Origin: a virus
Virus record (IMG/VR): IMGVR_UViG_3300046524_000141
Coordinates: 1-64,000 of that record
Length of the DNA: 64,000 nt
Strand: one strand, 5' to 3'
The notes below the pieces were generated by a model. That model saw only the letters and a list, made by a program, of their open reading frames with translations. It was not told the DNA's origin and did not search any database. Positions 57,435 to 64,000 of this stretch are shown piece by piece. Numbering within the stretch: the stretch's first letter is position 1; each line of letters opens with the position of its first letter. The position numbers and the translations under genes were made by a program.

Positions 57435-57652
57435 GGAATGAGATTCGGCCAGCCGTTTCGATCAACGGCGAGTTCATCACGCATGGCGAGGTTGAATCCT
57501 TGCGCGTCGCGGTGACGGCTTTCCACAGTGAAATGTCCGACCCGCTCGCTCTTGGCGATGATGAGCATGGAAGATTCATGACCAAGCACTACCGCCAGCA
57601 CATGGAGCGCATCCTGCGGCTAATGGGCGTCATTCAAAGGGAGTCGGTATGA
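57431..57652 (+). CDS. Small protein, unknown
   Basis: 73 residues. SINGEFITHGEVESLRVAVT then FHSEMSDPLALGDDEHGRFM: a compact alpha-beta domain. ATGA overlaps. Unknown. Confidence 0.5.
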   Translation: MRNEIRPAVSINGEFITHGEVESLRVAVTAFHSEMSDPLALGDDEHGRFMTKHYRQHMERILRLMGVIQRESV

Positions 57653-57915
57653 GCTCCTATTCGTGTCGAGAAGATCAATTCCAAATCCTCGGCACGCCAT
57701 GGTGCGTTCCGTTCGGCGCCGTCTCGGCTCATCGCCAGCAATGCAAGACCAATCACAGCCAGACGCCAGAGCGGTTGCGTGAGCGCGGCGGTCTGTCGTG
57801 GTGCGAGCTGTTCGCGGTTCTCTCGGACAAGCCATGGCAGAAGATGGACGGTTGGCAGGCGCAACAGCTTTGCATCCTGATGATTCACGACGAGCAGGGG
57901 AAGACCTGGAAATGA
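57649..57915 (+). CDS. Small protein, unknown
   Basis: 88 residues. Four cysteines; WCELFAVLSDKPWQKMDGWQ, then QQLCILMIHDEQGKTW. No known domain. Overlaps both neighbours. Confidence 0.5.
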   Translation: MSSYSCREDQFQILGTPWCVPFGAVSAHRQQCKTNHSQTPERLRERGGLSWCELFAVLSDKPWQKMDGWQAQQLCILMIHDEQGKTWK

Positions 57916-58064
57916 ATAGTCGTCAACGCAGAAAGGAGCGCCGCAAAGCGGAGCGCTTCGAAGCCTCTCCAAAGGGCAAAGCGCTGATCAAGGCGATTGA
58001 CGACCTTCAGCGCTTTTGCGAGGCCTATCGTCGGGACTTTCCAAAGATAGAGCGCCGCGCCTAA
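57912..58064 (+). CDS. Small basic protein
   Basis: 50 residues from ATG 57912; NSRQRRKERRKAERFEASPK is very basic, helical. May bind nucleic acid. Last gene before the late promoter. Confidence 0.5.
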   Translation: MNSRQRRKERRKAERFEASPKGKALIKAIDDLQRFCEAYRRDFPKIERRA

Positions 58065-58083
58065 AAATATTTTTCTCAAGTAC

Positions 58084-58112
58084 TTGTATACCCGAAAAGA
58101 TTCGTGTATCTT
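58084..58112 (+). promoter_or_regulatory. Candidate late promoter
   Basis: TTGTAT (58084-58089), 17 bases, TATCTT (58107-58112), after an AT-rich stretch. A terminator follows about 30 bases beyond the expected start, the layout of a lambda pR'-tR' pair. Confidence 0.5.
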
Positions 58113-58150
58113 GACTTCCGTGGTGCTGAAGAAGCGCCCACAGAATCCAC

Positions 58151-58183
58151 AGCCCGCCAGGTGAAAGCCTCGCGGGCTTTTTT
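58151..58183 (+). terminator. Promoter-proximal terminator (tR'-like)
   Basis: AGCCCGC/GCGGGCT with a 14-base loop and six T, between the candidate late promoter and the next gene, which starts 13 bases later. It would need antitermination to let late transcription pass. Confidence 0.7.
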
Positions 58184-58195
58184 GCGTCTATCGCC

Positions 58196-58453
58196 ATGGC
58201 CCGCTCCATCACGTTCCAATCGCGCTCGTTTGGCATCGAGCCGTCGCGCGCATTGGAAGAGAAGCAGGCCGAGGAAGCAAGGCAGCACAAGCGCGGCATG
58301 CTCTATGCGAAACCTGGCTGGAGCGAAGCCAGAAAGCGAGCCGAAGCCCTATTTGACATCCCCGCGTCCGCCTCTCCGGGTGGACCAATGCCCCGCCGCG
58401 ATGCAACGTCGCTCTCGCCGGGAAGATCCGGCCAGAATTCGAGCACTAAATGA
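58196..58453 (+). CDS. First late-operon protein, unknown
   Basis: 85 residues, basic, with a Ser/Gly/Pro-rich end. RALEEKQAEEARQHKRGMLY then AKPGWSEARKRAEALFDI is helical. No ribosome site is obvious. Function unknown. Confidence 0.5.
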   Translation: MARSITFQSRSFGIEPSRALEEKQAEEARQHKRGMLYAKPGWSEARKRAEALFDIPASASPGGPMPRRDATSLSPGRSGQNSSTK

Positions 58454-58572
58454 ACGTTCAAGAGTTAATCGACAGCCTGGAGTTGGACCTAGAGCGCATG
58501 CGCAATATCGATCCGGCGCTTAGGGCTTCGATGATCGCGCGGCTAGACCAATTGAGGGCATTGACGAAATGA
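58450..58572 (+). CDS. Very small helical protein
   Basis: 40 residues, start overlapping the previous stop (ATGA). VQELIDSLELDLERMRNIDP. Coupled translation likely; unknown. Confidence 0.45.
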   Translation: MNVQELIDSLELDLERMRNIDPALRASMIARLDQLRALTK

Positions 58573-58673
58573 ATCCATGGACCGCATTGGCCCTCTGGCT
58601 CTCGACCGTGCACGTCGGTCTCGCGCAAGGATACGCAGAATGGGCAGACTGGCTGATTGACGCAACTGAGTGA
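58569..58673 (+). CDS. Very small hydrophobic peptide
   Basis: 34 residues, overlapping the previous stop. WTALALWLSTVHVGLAQGYA may dip into membrane. Last ORF before the tRNA-like region. Confidence 0.4.
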   Translation: MNPWTALALWLSTVHVGLAQGYAEWADWLIDATE

Positions 58674-58740
58674 GTTGTAGCCGCAAAGCTACGCGAATCG
58701 GCCAAAGCGCTGGGTCAGTAGCCCTACTGCGACAGAACAC

Positions 58741-58813
58741 GGGTGGTAGCTCAGGGAGCAGGCCGGATTCCAAATCCGAGTCGAGCTAGGTTCGATTCCT
58801 TCGCCGCCCGCCA
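58741..58813 (+). tRNA. tRNA-Trp (CCA)-like gene, degenerate
   Basis: Acceptor GGGTGGT pairs fully with GCCGCCC (two wobbles), then G and encoded CCA. D-stem GCTC/GAGC has a loop of only three bases. Anticodon arm (CGGA/TCCG, loop TTCCAAA) gives anticodon CCA (Trp). T-loop TTCGATT is canonical but only three T-stem pairs form. So it has tRNA identity with clear defects: an active minimal tRNA or a decaying one. Confidence 0.5.
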
Positions 58814-58948
58814 AGTGTGACACCCCGCTAGCTTTGCGTCATGACGCACTGGAGCGGCAGATGTGGTTGGGCCGTTCGCGTCACTGGGGCGGACACGACG
58901 CCGAAGGAATAATCGGCCGCTGGCTCTGCGTACGAGCGCTTTCACGCA

Positions 58949-59023
58949 TGGCGTAGCTCAGAAACCAGAGAGAGCGGCGGGGTAAAACCCGCAGGTCGAT
59001 GGGGATAGAGGTCCCATCCGCCA
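58949..59023 (+). ncRNA. tRNA-like cloverleaf without T-loop consensus
   Basis: TGGCG/CGCCA end stem, TA, D-stem GCTC/GAGC with 12-base loop, GCGGG/CCCGC arm with a six-base loop GTAAAA, then AGGTC as in tRNA variable loops, and a GATGGG/CCCATC arm with a nine-base loop. The order and spacing are those of a tRNA, but anticodon and T-loops are not standard. Likely tRNA-derived. Confidence 0.4.
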
Positions 59024-59117
59024 GTCGTGAGGGTGAACCGAAAAGGCCGCGCGAGTCGATTGACTGCCACTGCGCCATGCGGGCCGAACGCTGTAACCCT
59101 CTTTAATTGGATCTGCC

Positions 59118-59396
59118 ATGTCAGTTATGACAACAGCCGACAAGATTGCAGACCTGGAGCGCAGGGTCGAGCAGCTTGAGCGCGCCGGGCGCCGGTACGG
59201 TCCAATTGAGGCAAAGCCCGAGACTGAGCCTTTGCCCAGTTGGCCCACGTATCCGGCGATTCCGACCATTGGCGAACAGCGCTGCCCGACGTGCGGCATA
59301 TCGCTGTCGCCTGTCATGGGCTACGTCTGCGGCAAAGCGAACTGCCCTACTGGCTTGGGCGGCGTCTACTGCACGACGACTAGCGGTCCAGTCTGA
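59118..59396 (+). CDS. Small zinc-ribbon protein
   Basis: 92 residues (ATG at 59127 is an alternative). A coiled-coil start (KIADLERRVEQLERAGRRYG), a proline-rich middle, then RCPTCGISL and YVCGKANCPTG as a zinc ribbon. Precedes a terminator and the phosphoesterase gene. Unknown role. Confidence 0.55.
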   Translation: MSVMTTADKIADLERRVEQLERAGRRYGPIEAKPETEPLPSWPTYPAIPTIGEQRCPTCGISLSPVMGYVCGKANCPTGLGGVYCTTTSGPV

Positions 59397-59430
59397 ATTC
59401 TCCTCGCTCTGCTTCCCCTGGCAGATTCGA

Positions 59431-59453
59431 AGCCGCCTCGCGCGGCTCTTTTT
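59431..59453 (+). terminator. Hairpin terminator before phosphoesterase gene
   Basis: AGCCGC/GCGGCT stem with a CTCGC loop, then C and six T, 17 bases before the TTG start. Confidence 0.7.
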
Positions 59454-59470
59454 TATTTTGGGATCTCCCT

Positions 59471-60643
59471 TTGGCACGACAATTTGACCCGCGATTGCGA
59501 GAGTTTGCCGATGCCAGGGAAGTTTCCTTTCTCGACGCAATCGAGAAGCACGGCAGCGCAGCGAAAGCCGCTCCGCACCTTGGCTTGCACAAGAGCAACA
59601 TCAGTCGGGCTATTCAGTCGCTGGAAAAGCGTGCGGCAAAGATGGGGTATTCGCCCAAGCACGATATGACGCATACCGTGCCGGACGGGTTCCGTGTCAA
59701 GGGTGTGTCGACCGCCTACACTGAAGACGGCATTGCCATTCAGTGGGTAAAGACTGAGCGGGACGGAAACCGGGCTGAGGAAATCGCCCGCGAGACGATC
59801 GCCGTGCTGTCGGAATCAGTTCGCGGACTGGCTCCGCTGACGCCGGCGCCTGAGTTCTCGAATGACGACATCTTGGCGGTCTATCCTTTCGGTGATCCGC
59901 ACGTCGGCCTGTACTGCTGGGCGAAAGAGACTGGCGCTGACTTCGATCTGGAGATCGGCCGCAGGTTGACGCTCGGCGCAGTAGACCGGCTCGTAGCATC
60001 CGCGCCAAAGGCATCGACGGCAATCCTGCTGCTTCTCGGCGATGTATATCATCAGAACGATCAGACCAACCAGACTCCAGCGCACAAACACCAGCTCGAC
60101 GTCGATTCGAGATTCGTCAAGGTGCTGCAAGTTGGTATTGAGACATACCGGCACGCAATCATCAGGGCGTTGGAGAAGCATGCGAAGGTGATCGTCAAGG
60201 CTGTACCGGGCAATCACGATCCACAGGCGATCTGGGCGCTTATCTTCACGCTGGCGGCCTATTTCGCGAATGAGCCGCGCGTCGAAGTGGATATTGAGCC
60301 GTCCAAGTTTTGGTTCTACCGGTTCGGAAAGGTGCTGATCGGCTCGACGCATGGCGACACGGCCAAGCATGAACAACTCGGCCCGATCATGGCGTGCGAT
60401 CGCCCCGAGGACTGGGGCGCAACCAAGTTCCGGGTCTGGTACACGGGCCACGTCCACCATTCCTCGGTGAAGGAATTCCCTGGCGTCATCTGCGAATCAT
60501 TCCGCACACTCGCGGCGCAGGATGCCTATGCGGCTGGCCATGGCTACCGAGCTGGCCGGGATATGCGGTGCATCGTCCACCACAGAGAGCACGGCGAGAT
60601 CGAGCGCCATCGCGTGGACGTAGGCATGCTCGAAGCCGCCTAA
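59471..60643 (+). CDS. HTH-metallophosphoesterase
   Basis: 390 residues from TTG 59471. An N-terminal helix-turn-helix (SAAKAAPHLGLHKSNISRAI) is joined to a calcineurin-like phosphoesterase: GDPH (141-144), GDVYHQND (190-197), GNHD (247-250), HGD and TGHVHH near 325. All metal ligands are present. It precedes the terminase genes in this and related phages; substrate unknown, a DNA-end or RNA phosphoesterase role is conceivable. Confidence 0.8.
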   Translation: MARQFDPRLREFADAREVSFLDAIEKHGSAAKAAPHLGLHKSNISRAIQSLEKRAAKMGYSPKHDMTHTVPDGFRVKGVSTAYTEDGIAIQWVKTERDGNRAEEIARETIAVLSESVRGLAPLTPAPEFSNDDILAVYPFGDPHVGLYCWAKETGADFDLEIGRRLTLGAVDRLVASAPKASTAILLLLGDVYHQNDQTNQTPAHKHQLDVDSRFVKVLQVGIETYRHAIIRALEKHAKVIVKAVPGNHDPQAIWALIFTLAAYFANEPRVEVDIEPSKFWFYRFGKVLIGSTHGDTAKHEQLGPIMACDRPEDWGATKFRVWYTGHVHHSSVKEFPGVICESFRTLAAQDAYAAGHGYRAGRDMRCIVHHREHGEIERHRVDVGMLEAA

Positions 60644-60778
60644 CCTACCCCTCGCCGCTTGGCGCCAGGGTATAGCCGATAGATCGGCACTAATTCTGAG
60701 TGAAAAGTCTCGCTCGCTCGCAAGCGCGAAAGTGAATTCTTCTCAATTGATTGTTTGAACTTAATCAAAGGTAATCAA
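60644..60778. other. Noncoding gap before terminase, possible packaging site
   Basis: 135 bases with short repeats (CTCGCTCGCTCGC, then CGCAAGCGCG), a CGCT/AGCG hairpin and an AT-rich end. Its place before the small terminase gene makes it a candidate pac/cos region; nothing in the sequence proves it. Confidence 0.3.
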
Positions 60779-61156
60779 ATGCCCCGAGGCGGTCCACGCA
60801 CAGGCGCTGGACGCAAACCCGGTGCCGTTACCAAGAAGACTAGGGAGATCGCCGACAAGGCAGTCGAGCAAGGCATTACACCGCTAGAGGTGATGCTCGG
60901 AACAATGCGCGACCTCTGGAGCAAGGCGGAGTCGGGTGAGATGGGCATGAATGGCGAGAAGGTCATCACCCCTCTAGATTACCGCCTGCAGGCTGCAGAA
61001 GTGGCTCACAAGGCTGCCCCATTTGTGCACCCGAAGCTAGCCAACGTTGAGGCGCAGATAAGCGGACCCGATGGCGGTCCCATAGAGAGCAAGACGACGG
61101 TGGTTAATGCAAATGACGTCAAAGCCATCGTCGATAAGCTCGAAGGCGAGTACTAA
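60779..61156 (+). CDS. Small terminase-like subunit
   Basis: 125 residues from ATG 60779, with AAAGGT upstream; a TTG at 60755 is less likely. [20 protein letters not shown] is a basic start found in many small terminase-region proteins; [15 protein letters not shown] and [20 protein letters not shown] follow. It should recognise phage DNA for packaging. Overlaps terL by 50 bases. Confidence 0.7.
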   Translation: MPRGGPRTGAGRKPGAVTKKTREIADKAVEQGITPLEVMLGTMRDLWSKAESGEMGMNGEKVITPLDYRLQAAEVAHKAAPFVHPKLANVEAQISGPDGGPIESKTTVVNANDVKAIVDKLEGEY

Positions 61157-62687
61157 CCTTCCGCTGGAACTGGCGACGATCCGGGCAAAGTGCGAGAACG
61201 ATCACCTCTTCTTCAGCCGGTACTTCTTCAAGCATCGGCAAGGCATCAAGTTTCGCGTCAACTGGCACCATGTGCTGATTGCTGACGTCGTTGAGCGTGT
61301 CATTGCGGGCGAGCTAAAGAACGTTGTTATCAACGTTCCACCGGGGTCGTCGAAGACCGAGCTCGTAGCGATCAATCTGATTGCCCGTGGGCTGGCAAAG
61401 AACCCGCGTGCGCGCTTCCTGCACATCTCGTATTCGGATGACCTCGCCCTTCTGAACTCCGAAACGGCGCGCGAGATTGTCCGGTCGGATGAATACCAGG
61501 CGCTCTGGCCGCTGAAGATCGCGGACGACGCAGATTCAAAGAAGCGCTGGAACGTCGTTGTCGACGGGAAGAAGGCTGGTGGGGTCTACGCGGTATCGCT
61601 TGGCGGTCAGATCACGGGCTTTCGTGCCGGCCACATGGCGGAAGGCTGGCAAGGCGCGATCATCATCGACGACCCTCTTAAGGTCGAAGATGCATACAGC
61701 AAGACCAATCGGGACAAGGCAAACCGCAAGATCATCTCGACGGTCAAGAGCCGCCGAGCGAATCCGGACACGCCGATTGTCCTGATCATGCAGCGCCTCG
61801 CTGAGGAAGACCCGACTGGTTTCATCAAGGCTGGCAAGGTTCCCGGCGATTGGACGTTCATCGAGATTCCGGCGCTCATCACGGATGAGTACGTTGCGAA
61901 TCTGCCTGAACATATCCGCCCGATGGTGGATAGCTCGGAGCGTGATGGAGACGGCCGGTTCAGCTACTGGCCGTACAAGGAGCCGTTGCAGGATCTGCTG
62001 GCGTCTGAGAAGGCCGATCGCTACGTGTTCAGCGGTCAATACATGCAGCGCCCCTCCCCGCTCGGCGGCGGCATTATCCAGTCGGGCAAGTTTGTCCGCT
62101 ATGGCGCATTGCCTCAACTGAAGTTCCGCAAGATCTACGCGGACACCGCGCAAAAGACTGCCGAGCGCAACGATTACAGCGTTTTCGAATGCTGGGGCTA
62201 CGGCAAAGACAATCGCGTCTATCTGCTTGACCTGATCCGCGGCAAGTGGGAAGCGCCGGAGTTGAAGCGTCGCGCGATCGACTTCTGGAACAAACACAAA
62301 GGCATTGGCGCGGGTGATCCAGATGCGCCGGCACTTCGACAGATGCTGGTTGAAGACAAGGCCAGTGGGACGGGCCTGATTCAGGAAATCAAGTCAGATG
62401 GCGGCATACCCGTCCAAGGCATTGAGCGCACGAAAGACAAGCTCACCCGTGTGATGGACATCGTGAGCCAGATCGATGCTGGGAATGTGTGCGTTCCAGA
62501 AAACGCCGATTGGGTCAGCGACTTCGTCACCGAGTGCGAATCATTCACTGCCGACGACACTCACGCGCACGATGACCAGATCGACCCGATGGTGGATGCA
62601 ATAACCGACATGCTGGGCGGCGTCAAACCGATGGTCGTCACTGAAGACGTTTTGAACCAATTCGCCCGCATGGGTGCCACACGATGA
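61107..62687 (+). CDS. terL: Large terminase subunit
   Basis: 526 residues (ATG 61113 is an alternative). ATPase: VPPGSSKTE as Walker A-like loop and GAIIIDDP as Walker B. Nuclease: [22 protein letters not shown] and HDDQIDP with conserved Asp residues. It drives DNA into proheads and cuts it. Overlaps the portal gene at ATGA. Confidence 0.92.
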   Translation: MQMTSKPSSISSKASTNLPLELATIRAKCENDHLFFSRYFFKHRQGIKFRVNWHHVLIADVVERVIAGELKNVVINVPPGSSKTELVAINLIARGLAKNPRARFLHISYSDDLALLNSETAREIVRSDEYQALWPLKIADDADSKKRWNVVVDGKKAGGVYAVSLGGQITGFRAGHMAEGWQGAIIIDDPLKVEDAYSKTNRDKANRKIISTVKSRRANPDTPIVLIMQRLAEEDPTGFIKAGKVPGDWTFIEIPALITDEYVANLPEHIRPMVDSSERDGDGRFSYWPYKEPLQDLLASEKADRYVFSGQYMQRPSPLGGGIIQSGKFVRYGALPQLKFRKIYADTAQKTAERNDYSVFECWGYGKDNRVYLLDLIRGKWEAPELKRRAIDFWNKHKGIGAGDPDAPALRQMLVEDKASGTGLIQEIKSDGGIPVQGIERTKDKLTRVMDIVSQIDAGNVCVPENADWVSDFVTECESFTADDTHAHDDQIDPMVDAITDMLGGVKPMVVTEDVLNQFARMGATR

Positions 62688-64000
62688 CGCGCAGACAGAC
62701 AAAGAAGGCACAGACGGCTGCGCACAAACACGTGCCGACACCCGCTGCCAAAGTAGCGTCCGATTCAAAGCCGGCCATGCTCATATCGCATGAGGCGGTC
62801 GCCATGATGAGTCTGCCGGCCGCCAAACCTGTCGAGACATACAAGCTGCCGGAGCCGGCGCCGGGCGTGATCCCGAAGAAGGAAAAGATGGCGCTGGACA
62901 GCCAGTTCCAGCCAGTCGGCGAGTATGCATCGGTCAATGCCATCTTCAACGAAGGCATTCAGTTCATGGGGTATCCGTACCTCGCTGAGCTGACGCAGCG
63001 CCCGGAGTATCGTCGCCCGTCTGAAATTTTTGCGAAGCAGATGACGCGGAAATGGATTGAATTGCAGGCTACGGGCGACGACGACAAGACTGACAAGATC
63101 AAGGCAATCGACGCCGAGATGAAGCGCCTGAACGTTCAGGCGAAGTTTCGTGAAGCCATCGAGCAGGACGGTCAGTTCGGCCGGTCCCACATCTATATTG
63201 ATATGGGGGTCGATTTCGACGACGAGGCCGAACTCAAAACGGATCTCGCCGAGACTAAAGCCAAAGTCGGGCGTAACAGCATCAAGGCACTGAAGGTTAT
63301 CGAGCCGATATGGGTGTATCCGTACATCTACAACTCGACCAACCCGCTAGACCAGTGGTTCTACAAGCCGCAAGCGTGGTTTGTGATGAGCCGCACGATT
63401 CATGCAAGCCGCCTGCTGACGTTTGTGAGTCGCGAAGTCCCGGACATTCTCAAGCCCGCTTATCAGTTTGGCGGTCTGAGCCTGTCGCAGATGATGAAGC
63501 CGTATGTCGATAACTGGCTTCGTACCCGCCAGAGCGTATCGGACATCATCCATGCGTTCACGACGTGGGTGCTCAAGACGAACATGAGCACGATCACGCA
63601 GCCTGGCGGCGCCGAGAACTTCTATCGCCGACTGCAGATCTTTAACCTCGGCCGTGACAATCACGGCGTGATGGGGATTGACAAGGAAACGGAGGATTTT
63701 CTTAACGTTTCTGCGCCAATCGCCGGCCTGGATAAGCTGCAAGCCCAAGCGCAAGAGCAGATGGCGTCAGTCACGGGGATTCCGCTGGTTTATCTGACTG
63801 GCATTACGCCTAGCGGGCTGAACGCCTCAAGTGATGGCGAGATCCGCGTATTTGAGGACTGGTGCGGCGCGCAGCAGGAGGGCTACACGCCCCATGTGTC
63901 GCGCGTCATCAACCTTATCCAGTTGTCGCTGTTCGGCGAGATTGATCCTGAGATCGGGTTCCGCTGGATTCCTCTGCACACCGAAAGCGAGCTTGACCTT
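62684..64000 (+). CDS. Portal protein, DUF1073 family (3' end outside window)
   Basis: 439 codons are visible, still open at base 64000. [20 protein letters not shown], then [33 protein letters not shown] and [20 protein letters not shown] are the typical DUF1073 portal motifs. It forms the dodecameric portal. Databases sometimes label this family after an anti-CBASS protein; that is no evidence for such an activity here. The missing C-terminus should lie on the far side of the window ends, before the DUF2213 gene. Confidence 0.88.
   Translation, partial: MTRRQTKKAQTAAHKHVPTPAAKVASDSKPAMLISHEAVAMMSLPAAKPVETYKLPEPAPGVIPKKEKMALDSQFQPVGEYASVNAIFNEGIQFMGYPYLAELTQRPEYRRPSEIFAKQMTRKWIELQATGDDDKTDKIKAIDAEMKRLNVQAKFREAIEQDGQFGRSHIYIDMGVDFDDEAELKTDLAETKAKVGRNSIKALKVIEPIWVYPYIYNSTNPLDQWFYKPQAWFVMSRTIHASRLLTFVSREVPDILKPAYQFGGLSLSQMMKPYVDNWLRTRQSVSDIIHAFTTWVLKTNMSTITQPGGAENFYRRLQIFNLGRDNHGVMGIDKETEDFLNVSAPIAGLDKLQAQAQEQMASVTGIPLVYLTGITPSGLNASSDGEIRVFEDWCGAQQEGYTPHVSRVINLIQLSLFGEIDPEIGFRWIPLHTESELDL

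Larger units (their letters stand above)
58674..59117 (+). other. Noncoding segment with tRNA-like elements
   Basis: About 440 bases without a convincing ORF. It holds a GTAGC/GCTAC hairpin (about 58676-58691), a tRNA-Trp-like gene, a GCGTCATGACGC palindrome, and a second cloverleaf. The order suggests a small stable-RNA cluster read with the late genes. Confidence 0.5.

Noticed and set aside
62684-64000. Anti-CBASS (Acb1) function
   Set aside because: The gene is a DUF1073 portal by motifs and position; the database family label alone does not support nucleotide hydrolysis.
1-64000. CRISPR array or toxin-antitoxin pair
   Set aside because: No regularly spaced direct repeats were found, and no recognisable toxin-antitoxin pair among the small ORFs; the YdaS-like gene is best explained as cro.

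Overview
The window looks like almost all of the genome of a temperate, contractile-tailed phage (myovirus) of a high-GC betaproteobacterium, most likely Burkholderia or a close relative. This rests on base composition, on the gene families (DUF2184 capsid, DUF3383 sheath, gpJ/DUF2612 baseplate, DUF1073 portal) and on many small early genes of types common in Burkholderia prophages. The window opens inside a DUF2213 head gene and closes inside the portal gene. These two normally sit about one gene apart, so the map appears circular, with roughly 1-2 kb missing across the ends. The attachment site and integrase lie in the middle of the window with lysis genes on one side and early genes on the other. 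That is the order of a free or circularised phage genome, not of an integrated prophage.

Layout. 1-17.9 kb: rightward head, connector, sheath, tube, tail chaperone (with a -1 frameshift), tape measure, baseplate and first fibre genes, interrupted by an HNH endonuclease and a leftward secreted-protein moron. 17.9-23.7 kb: host-interaction block with two tail-fibre/spike genes and AT-richer cargo (methyltransferase, SGNH lipoprotein, XRE-like regulator, DUF1796 protein). 23.8-26.7 kb: lysis cassette with glucosaminidase, holin, two lipoproteins and a class 3 lipase. 26.7-28.9 kb: a tRNA-like element, an attP made from the 3' half of a tRNA-Sec (selC) gene with flanking arm-type repeats, the integrase and an excisionase-like gene. 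28.9-43.6 kb: leftward early operon with RtcB RNA ligase, GIY-YIG protein, ASCH protein, many short ORFs, and an SSB/YqaJ-exonuclease/Erf recombination set. 42.3-43.2 kb: an unusual 0.86-kb noncoding, strongly foldable segment. 43.6-45.0 kb: lambda-like immunity region with a LexA-type repressor flanked by two three-operator clusters, PL and PR, and Cro. 45.1-57 kb: rightward early/middle genes (ParB-like protein, replication initiator, DnaC-like loader, two DNA methyltransferases, RusA, PAPS-reductase-like protein, NinG). 57-59.4 kb: probable Q-like late regulator, late promoter and terminator, then two tRNA-like cloverleaves. 59.4-64 kb: metallophosphoesterase, small and large terminase, portal.

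How it works together. The repressor shuts off PL and PR at shared 13-bp operators. PL drives recombination, integration and accessory genes; PR drives Cro, replication and the late regulator. The late regulator probably acts near 58.1 kb, where a promoter is followed at once by a terminator. Late transcription would then run through the terminase, across the window ends and through the whole structural and lysis region, where ten further hairpin terminators each lie just upstream of a start codon. The least ordinary parts are the folded noncoding segment at 42.4-43.2 kb, the tRNA-like elements together with a phage RtcB ligase, the insertion domain shared by two virion proteins, the double-open frame of the cytosine methyltransferase, and the nested HTH/SGNH genes.
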